Assembly: GCF_001598255.1 (NCBI RefSeq)
Contig: NZ_BCYP01000033.1
Span: forward strand, 186,001-250,000
DNA length: 64,000 nucleotides
Direction of reading: 5' to 3'
DNA from: Mitsuaria chitosanitabida ATCC BAA-476 = NBRC 102408
GTDB taxonomy: Bacteria; Pseudomonadota; Gammaproteobacteria; Burkholderiales; Burkholderiaceae_C
Both the position numbers and the translations under genes were made by a program. The notes beneath the pieces were generated by a model. The model worked only from the letters and a program-made list of their open reading frames with translations. It was not told where the DNA came from and made no database searches. Below, in pieces: positions 59,136 through 64,000 of the stretch. Within the stretch, counting starts at the first letter, position 1. Each line of letters starts with the position of its first letter.

Positions 59136-59223
59136 CATCAAGACATCAAGACATCAAGACATCGAGACATCGAGACATCGAGACATCGAGACATCGAGAC
59201 ATTGGGACATTGGGACATCAAGA
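59136..59223. repeat. Octanucleotide tandem repeat, 11 units
   Basis: Units in plus orientation: CATCAAGA three times, CATCGAGA five times, CATTGGGA twice, CATCAAGA once. Not in a gene; it lies between the YgjP-type gene start and the palindrome at 59259. Confidence 0.95.
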
Positions 59224-59258
59224 ACGGCCCCTCAACGAGAACGCCTGCGCGGTGGCAG

Positions 59259-59297
59259 CCCCCTCTCCCGCTGCGCGGGAGAGGGCGGGGGTGAGGG
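59259..59297. repeat. GC-rich palindromic element, single copy
   Basis: CCCCCTCTCCCGC-TGC-GCGGGAGAGGGCGGGGGTGAGGG. Lies just after the M3-type peptidase stop on its transcript, where a hairpin could act as an mRNA 3' end. Confidence 0.9.
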
Positions 59298-59309
59298 CCG
59301 TCGCAGCGC

Positions 59310-61226
59310 TCAGCCCGCGGCCATGGCCGGTGCTGGGTAGTGTCGCGCGACCCATCCCTCGAAGCGCGCGAACATCGCGTCCTCGCCGCCGCCCTCGTTG
59401 TCGGCCAGCACCTCGTCCCCATGGACCACCAGCACGCGCGCGTCCAGCGGCAAGCCGTCATCGGTCCGCTCGCCGCGTCGCGCCGACGCCTCCAGCAGAT
59501 CCCGCGCCGCGGCCCAGCACTGCTCGACGGTCTCGTCGCAGGCCTCGGCCAGATATCGCGCGCTGAAGCCCTCGCCCGTGAGGCGACGCAGCGTCGCGTC
59601 GTGATCGATGCTGTTGCCCGGCGCCCAGTAGTGCTCCGCCAGCGCCGGCCCGATGGCGGGGTTGTCGGTGAGGTAGCCATCCCGCCGCAGGAAGAAGGCC
59701 CGCGTCTGATAGACCGCCATGTGCGCCAGCAGGTAGCCCTGGTACGACGCCGCCGACTCCTGATTCAACAGATGCGGGATCGCCAGGAGGGGGCGCGGCG
59801 CGCGGTCCACGCCCAGGATGCGGCGCTCCGTCGCGCGGGCCAGGGCCAGCACCGCCTCGGGCGTGCGCTCGTCGTCGGACATCGCGTACAGCGCGGCCTC
59901 GAAGTAGGGGACCGCCGCGATGGCCCGCTCGTCGAACGCACGCATCGGCTGCGTCGCGGCGATGCGGTCGCGGATCAGCGCATCCGGAATGGCCTCGCCA
60001 TCGACCGTGCGGGCGTAGCGCTTGAGCCAGTCCGCATCGCCCAGCAGGCTGTCGCAGAACATGGACTGCGTCTCCGCATAGGCCATCGAGGTCGGCGCGA
60101 ACTCCTGCGAGAAGCAGGGCGAGTTCTGCGCCACGTTGGCGAAGTGCGCCGCATGGCCACCTTCGTGGAACAGCGTCAGCATCGCGCGCGCGCCGCTGCC
60201 GACCTGATCGGGCTTGGCCTCGGCGGTGAAGTTGATCTCGCCCGGATGCCAGTGGCCGCGCTCGTCGATCCAGGTCGGCAGCGGCCCGTGGCAGAACCCG
60301 TTCTGGTACTTGCCCGGCCGCTGCAGCAGGTCCAGCCGCAGCGTCGCGCCACGGTACTGGATGCCCAGTCGGCGGAAGCTGCTCACCCAGCGGCGCAGCG
60401 CGGGGCCGAAGGGCATGTACGGATCCATGCGCCGCGTCACGTCGCCGGCGCTGTGGAAGCGCAGGTTCCAGGGCTCGAGCGCGTCGGCGCCGTGCGTCGC
60501 GACGAGCGCGTCGTGCGCGCGACGCTGCGCGGCCTCGGTGCGGGCGGTGAAGTCGTCGAGGATGTCGAAGAGCTGCTGCCTGCTCATGCGCTCGTTCTTG
60601 CGCAGCTTCATCTCGAAGTAGTCACTGAAGCCCAGCGCCCGCGCCAGCCGGTTGCGCAGCGCGACGATCTCCAGGAAGCCGTTCTCCAGCACCCAGCGCT
60701 CCAGGTCGTGCAGGGCCTCGTAGGAGCTGCGGCGGCGCGCCTCGTCCGGATTGGTGCCCAGGTTGGTCGACAGCATGGTCAGCGTCGCGGGCTCCCGCTC
60801 GCCGCGATCGTTGATGTGCGTCGGCGCGTAGTCCTTGCGCCTGGCGAAGAGGAGGCGCTCGGCCTCGATCAGATCGGCCATCAGGCGGCGGCCCTCGTCG
60901 CTGTCGATGATGTTGGCCTCGAACACGCCCAGCCAGCCGCGCAGGCCGTGGGTCAGCGCCTCGCGCTCGTTCGATGCCGGCGCGGCCATGACCGCGGCGA
61001 GATGGGCGCGCGTGTCGGCCAGGCGCGCGGGGTCGGAGATGAAGGCCTTGTAGTCGGTCTCGGCGCGGCCGAAGCCCTCGTGGTCCTCGCTCGTGGCCAT
61101 GTAGGTGGCCCAGAACAGGTCCTCCTTGCGCTTGTGGACCGTGACGTAGTCGTGATTCAGCCGGTCGAAGAAGGCCCGCGCGGCGGCGAGCGGGGCGGAT
61201 GCCGCGGAGATCGGTGTCGAAGCCAT
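59310..61226 (-). CDS. M3-family-type zinc metallopeptidase
   Basis: 638 aa oligopeptidase, probably cytoplasmic (no signal). Seen: zinc motif FHEGGHAAHFANV (HExxH with Gly-Gly), TSMAYAETQSMFCDS with the downstream ligand Glu, NERMSRQQLFDILDDFTART, and long helical segments typical of M3/M2-like clan MA(E) peptidases. Start ATG 61226 (MASTPISAASAP). Divergent from the ferredoxin gene across only 25 bp, so their promoters overlap or extend into the neighbouring genes. Confidence 0.85.
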   Translation of the reverse strand: MASTPISAASAPLAAARAFFDRLNHDYVTVHKRKEDLFWATYMATSEDHEGFGRAETDYKAFISDPARLADTRAHLAAVMAAPASNEREALTHGLRGWLGVFEANIIDSDEGRRLMADLIEAERLLFARRKDYAPTHINDRGEREPATLTMLSTNLGTNPDEARRRSSYEALHDLERWVLENGFLEIVALRNRLARALGFSDYFEMKLRKNERMSRQQLFDILDDFTARTEAAQRRAHDALVATHGADALEPWNLRFHSAGDVTRRMDPYMPFGPALRRWVSSFRRLGIQYRGATLRLDLLQRPGKYQNGFCHGPLPTWIDERGHWHPGEINFTAEAKPDQVGSGARAMLTLFHEGGHAAHFANVAQNSPCFSQEFAPTSMAYAETQSMFCDSLLGDADWLKRYARTVDGEAIPDALIRDRIAATQPMRAFDERAIAAVPYFEAALYAMSDDERTPEAVLALARATERRILGVDRAPRPLLAIPHLLNQESAASYQGYLLAHMAVYQTRAFFLRRDGYLTDNPAIGPALAEHYWAPGNSIDHDATLRRLTGEGFSARYLAEACDETVEQCWAAARDLLEASARRGERTDDGLPLDARVLVVHGDEVLADNEGGGEDAMFARFEGWVARHYPAPAMAAG

Positions 61227-61251
61227 CGGGCGAGCTTAGCGCACAGGCATC

Positions 61252-61662
61252 ATGGCGGCCATGCGTGACGACAGCGACCCGCCCTGCCCCAGTTTCATCG
61301 TCGAGCTCCAGCCCCAGGGCTGGCGCTTCGACGCGCCCGTCGACCAGTCGCTGCTGCTGGCCGCGCTGGACCACGGCCTGCGCCTGCCGCACTCCTGCCG
61401 CAACGGCACCTGCCGCGCCTGCATCGCCCGGCTGGTGTCGGGCCGCGTCGAGTACCAGGTCGAGTGGCCGGGGCTGTCCCGCGAGGAGAAGGACGAGGGC
61501 TGGATCCTGCCCTGCGTGGCATGCGCCCGCACCGACCTGGTGCTGGATCAGCCGCAGGCGATCAATCTGTTCGAGGTCCCGGTGCCGCCGGGCGCAGTGG
61601 GGGGTACTGCCGCGCTCCCACCCTCTCCCCTGCCCTCTCCCGCCCCGCGGGAGAGGGAGTAA
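61252..61662 (+). CDS. 2Fe-2S ferredoxin-like protein with a repeat-encoded C-terminus
   Basis: 136 aa electron-transfer protein. Seen: plant-type motif SCRNGTCRAC (CxxxxCxxC) followed by ILPCVACARTDLVLD, giving four cysteine ligands. The core finishes at about residue 120; the last 15 residues (LPPSPLPSPAPRERE) are encoded by a GC-rich palindromic element, which also provides the TAA stop. Start ATG 61252 or 61261. Redox partner unknown. Confidence 0.85.
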   Translation: MAAMRDDSDPPCPSFIVELQPQGWRFDAPVDQSLLLAALDHGLRLPHSCRNGTCRACIARLVSGRVEYQVEWPGLSREEKDEGWILPCVACARTDLVLDQPQAINLFEVPVPPGAVGGTAALPPSPLPSPAPRERE

Positions 61663-61826
61663 TACGGCGCCGCGCGTCGCCCCGAGTCACTCCCTCGCCC
61701 GCTTGCAGGAGAGCGAGTGAACAAGCATCACGCTGGACGGCCCCCTCGCCCGCTTGCGGGAGAGGGAGTGAACAAGCATCGCGCTGGACGGCCCCCTCGC
61801 CCGCTTGCGGGAGAGGGCTGGGGAGA
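61620..61826. repeat. Array of palindromic elements with a 51-bp tandem unit
   Basis: Elements at 61620-61660, 61689-61719, 61741-61770 and 61794-61826. The last three share the spacer GTGAACAAGCATC-R-CGCTGGACGG at a 51-bp period. The first overlaps the ferredoxin 3' end. The remaining sequence to the chemotaxis gene (61827-62056) has no gene; a leader with AAGGAC repeats precedes its ATG. Confidence 0.9.
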
Positions 61827-62056
61827 GGGTCTTCGCGCGCTGGCGCGAGCGTGGGGCGGATGAGTCGCTACGGGTACGCGGTCCCGCCTTCCGCGCCGTA
61901 GTTCACAGCTTCCCCCCTTGTTCCCTCGATCAGGATTAACCCGGAGCAGGCAGCATTCTGTCCGTTCAACAAACATGTCGGGGCCGACCCGTTGACGGGC
62001 CGGCCCGACCTCATGCGAGCTCCCCCGAGGACGAGAAGGACAAGAAGGACGTCGAG

Positions 62057-63607
62057 ATGCTGAATCTGAATCAATGGCGGCTGCGTAGCCGCGTGCTGGC
62101 GGGCTTCGCGCTGGTGATCGTGCTGATGGCGGTGGCCTCGGCGGTGGGCGTGGTCCGCGTGTCGATGCTGCATCAGCGCATCGAGCACCTGGTCGACGTG
62201 GACATGCGCACGCTGGAGCTGTCGCGCCAGTGGGCCGGTCTGACCGAGGGCAACATCCAGCGCCGCATCGTGCAGATGGTGGTCGACGACGAGAACTTCG
62301 TGAAGGCCTTCACCTCGCGCTCCAAGGAGCTGTCGGCCCGCATCGACGCGATCCAGAAGGAGCTCGACGACAGCATCAAGGAGCCCGAGGGCGCCAAGCT
62401 GATCGACGAGATCGGCGCGGCCCGCAAGAAGTACCAGGACGCCCGCGAGATCGTGCTCAAGGCCAAGTCCGCCGGCGAGGACGTCAAGCCGCTGGCCGCC
62501 AAGCAGCTGATACCGGCGATGAACGACTACCTCGCCGCCATCGACCGCTTCGCCGAGCACACCCGCGATCTGCTGCAGACCGCGCGCACCGAGGCGCAGG
62601 CCGAGGCCGAGAGCACCCGCACGCTGGTCATCGGTCTGATGGTCGTGGCCATCGCGCTGGGCGTGGGCATCGCGCTGGTGATCACGCGCTCGGTGACCGA
62701 GCCGCTGTCGCACGCTCAAGCCCTCAGCCAGGCCATCGCCGACGGCGACCTGAGCCGACGCGACTCCGGTGAGGTCGCCGGCACCGGCGGCGACGAGGTC
62801 GCCGCGCTGCGCCGCTCGCTGCGCGAGATGCAGGCCAAGCTGGCGACGACCATCTCGGGCGTGCGCACCGCCGCCGATCAGGTCCGCCACGCGTCGACCG
62901 AGATCGCCACCGGCAACGCCGACCTGTCCAACCGCACCGAGCAGGCCGCGAGCAGCCTGGAGGAAACCGGCGCCGCGATGGCCACGCTGGCCGAGGGCGT
63001 GAAGCTGAACGCCGATTCCGCGCGCGAGGCCGACACGCTGGCGCAGACCGCCTCGCAGGTCGCCGGCCGCGGCGGCGCGATGGTGGATCAGGTGGTCTCG
63101 ACGATGAACGAGATCCAGCAGTCGTCCAACAAGATCGCCGACATCATCGGCGTGATCGACGGCATCGCCTTCCAGACCAACATCCTGGCGCTGAACGCCG
63201 CGGTGGAAGCCGCGCGGGCCGGTGAGCAGGGCCGCGGCTTCGCGGTGGTGGCGGGCGAAGTGCGCTCGCTGGCGCAGCGCAGCGCCGAGGCGGCCAAGGA
63301 GATCAAGACGCTGATTTCGGCCTCGGTCGAGCGCGTGGACGGCGGCTCGCGCCTGGTCGGCGAAACGGGCGCGACGATGCGCGAGATCGTCTCCAGCGTG
63401 GAGCGCGTGACGCGCATCATCGGCGAGATCTCGGCCTCCAGCGCCGCGCAGTCGCTGACGCTGGGCGAGATCGGCCAGGCGGTGCGGCAGCTCGATCAGA
63501 TGACGCAGCAGAACGCGGCGCTGGTCGAGGAATCGGCCGCGGCGGCCGAGTCGCTCAAGGACCAGTCGGCTCAGTTGGTCGACGCGGTGGCGAGCTTCCG
63601 GCTCTGA
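62057..63607 (+). CDS. Methyl-accepting chemotaxis protein
   Basis: 516 aa transmembrane receptor signalling to CheA/CheW. Seen: first membrane helix (LAGFALVIVLMAVASAVGVV), four-helix-bundle periplasmic sensor (about residues 35-185), second helix (TLVIGLMVVAIALGVGIALVI), HAMP domain, and the signalling domain with the conserved hairpin tip (GIAFQTNILALNAAVEAARAGEQGRGFAVVAGEVRSLAQRSA). It ends LVDAVASFRL, so the C-terminal CheR/CheB-docking pentapeptide is absent. Ligand unknown. ATG 62057 follows an AAGGACGTCGAG leader. Confidence 0.95.
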   Translation: MLNLNQWRLRSRVLAGFALVIVLMAVASAVGVVRVSMLHQRIEHLVDVDMRTLELSRQWAGLTEGNIQRRIVQMVVDDENFVKAFTSRSKELSARIDAIQKELDDSIKEPEGAKLIDEIGAARKKYQDAREIVLKAKSAGEDVKPLAAKQLIPAMNDYLAAIDRFAEHTRDLLQTARTEAQAEAESTRTLVIGLMVVAIALGVGIALVITRSVTEPLSHAQALSQAIADGDLSRRDSGEVAGTGGDEVAALRRSLREMQAKLATTISGVRTAADQVRHASTEIATGNADLSNRTEQAASSLEETGAAMATLAEGVKLNADSAREADTLAQTASQVAGRGGAMVDQVVSTMNEIQQSSNKIADIIGVIDGIAFQTNILALNAAVEAARAGEQGRGFAVVAGEVRSLAQRSAEAAKEIKTLISASVERVDGGSRLVGETGATMREIVSSVERVTRIIGEISASSAAQSLTLGEIGQAVRQLDQMTQQNAALVEESAAAAESLKDQSAQLVDAVASFRL

Positions 63608-63770
63608 CCACCGGGGAGGTCGCCCGGCTGCGCAAGCCGGGCACCGCCTCCTCGCAGGCATCGCGAACCCTCGGGGGCACCCCGTTTGCGCGGCCTCCGG
63701 AAGGTGCCCTCCCCCAGCGCGGCCCAGGGCCGCGCTTGTCATTGGGGGACAGGTCTTGCGTGGCCCGGGG
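63608..63770. other. MCP-minE intergenic region with GC hairpin
   Basis: Convergent gap. GCGCGGCCC-A-GGGCCGCGC at about 63717-63736 forms a strong stem followed by TTGTCATT on the plus strand and can act as a terminator between the two genes. Confidence 0.55.
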
Positions 63771-64000
63771 TCAGGCCTTGCGGATCTCCGGCAGCTCGAT
63801 CTTGACCTCGAGCACCTCGAGGTCGTCCTGCCGCTCCATGTGCACCTTGATGTCGTCGGGATTGATCGACACGTACTTGGAGATCACCGCCAGCAGCTCG
63901 CGCTGCAGTTGCGGCAGGTAGTCCGGGCTCGTGCTCCGGCCATTGCGTTCATGGGCGAGGATCAGCTGCAGACGCTCCTTGGCGACGCTCGCGGTGCTTT
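63771..64000 (-). CDS. minE: Cell division topological specificity factor MinE (5' end missing)
   Basis: Stimulates MinD ATPase and drives Min oscillation. About 76 codons are visible, with the N-terminus beyond the right edge. Seen: [69 protein letters not shown], which covers the anti-MinCD helix region and the dimerisation domain. minD and minC would be expected just outside the window, upstream. Confidence 0.97.
   Translation of the reverse strand, partial: STASVAKERLQLILAHERNGRSTSPDYLPQLQRELLAVISKYVSINPDDIKVHMERQDDLEVLEVKIELPEIRKA

Noticed and set aside
59136-59223. CRISPR-like array upstream of the YgjP-type gene
   Set aside because: The 8-bp units have no spacers; it is a simple sequence repeat.

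Overview
The window is very GC-rich chromosomal DNA, with gene content and protein sequences typical of a betaproteobacterium of the order Burkholderiales. The best guess is the Roseateles/Mitsuaria/Rubrivivax part of the order. This placement is an inference from protein style (SelAB-linked formate dehydrogenase, Tat-type TolB, DUF3297, DinB and DUF6622-like proteins) and was not computed. Most of the window is ordinary core genome. High GC produces very long open frames antisense to real genes, and these are left out.

Layout. 1-2180 (-): phosphonate-type ABC transporter phnD-phnC-phnE, with phnE cut by the window edge. 2252-11980 (-): a selenocysteine module in one transcriptional direction, fdnG-fdnH-fdnI-fdhE-selA-selB-selC. 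It contains an in-frame UGA in the formate dehydrogenase alpha subunit followed by a bacterial SECIS-like hairpin. 12277-13371 (-): apbC/mrp, with a terminator. 13495-13859 (-): three tRNA-Lys genes. 13947-17813 (-): tolB-pal-cpoB-tcdA. 17966-22219 (-): rng, maf, rlmH, rsfS, nadD. 22227-26006 (-): hemF, a PlsC-like acyltransferase, purD, and a YebC-family gene. 26110-30880 (+): a HerA-like ATPase, a small membrane protein, a palindromic-repeat patch, and a LytS/LytTR-type two-component pair. 30899-39208: two large Ig-like repeat surface-type proteins (-) on either side of glnS (+).

39492-48623 (+): a tripartite exporter (adaptor, ATPase, TolC-type channel, two MacB/FtsX-type permeases) followed by an NtrC-type regulator and its sensor kinase. 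A near-consensus sigma-54 promoter precedes the adaptor and the regulator carries the sigma-54 contact motif (as GAYTGA), so the locus looks like a self-contained sigma-54-controlled export circuit.

48639-64000: mixed small and housekeeping genes. These are a DUF3297 protein, a DinB-family protein, a MerR HTH fused to a P-loop domain, a winged-helix/ATPase regulator divergent from a DUF4242 gene, a SUI1-type factor, an S9 peptidase, dusC, a YgjP-type metallopeptidase, an M3-type peptidase, a 2Fe-2S ferredoxin, a chemotaxis receptor, and the 3' part of minE.

A family of short GC-rich palindromes (core CCCTCTCCCGC..GCGGGAGAGGG) recurs in the window. Two inverted copies lie inside selB, bracketing nine 18-bp tandem repeats, and one copy supplies the C-terminus of the ferredoxin. 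The points most worth a second look are the expanded SelB, the sigma-54 exporter circuit, the MerR/P-loop fusion, the telomere-like GGGGTT run in the adhesin gene, and the octanucleotide repeat upstream of the YgjP gene. I saw no prophage, insertion sequence, CRISPR array or obvious defence island.
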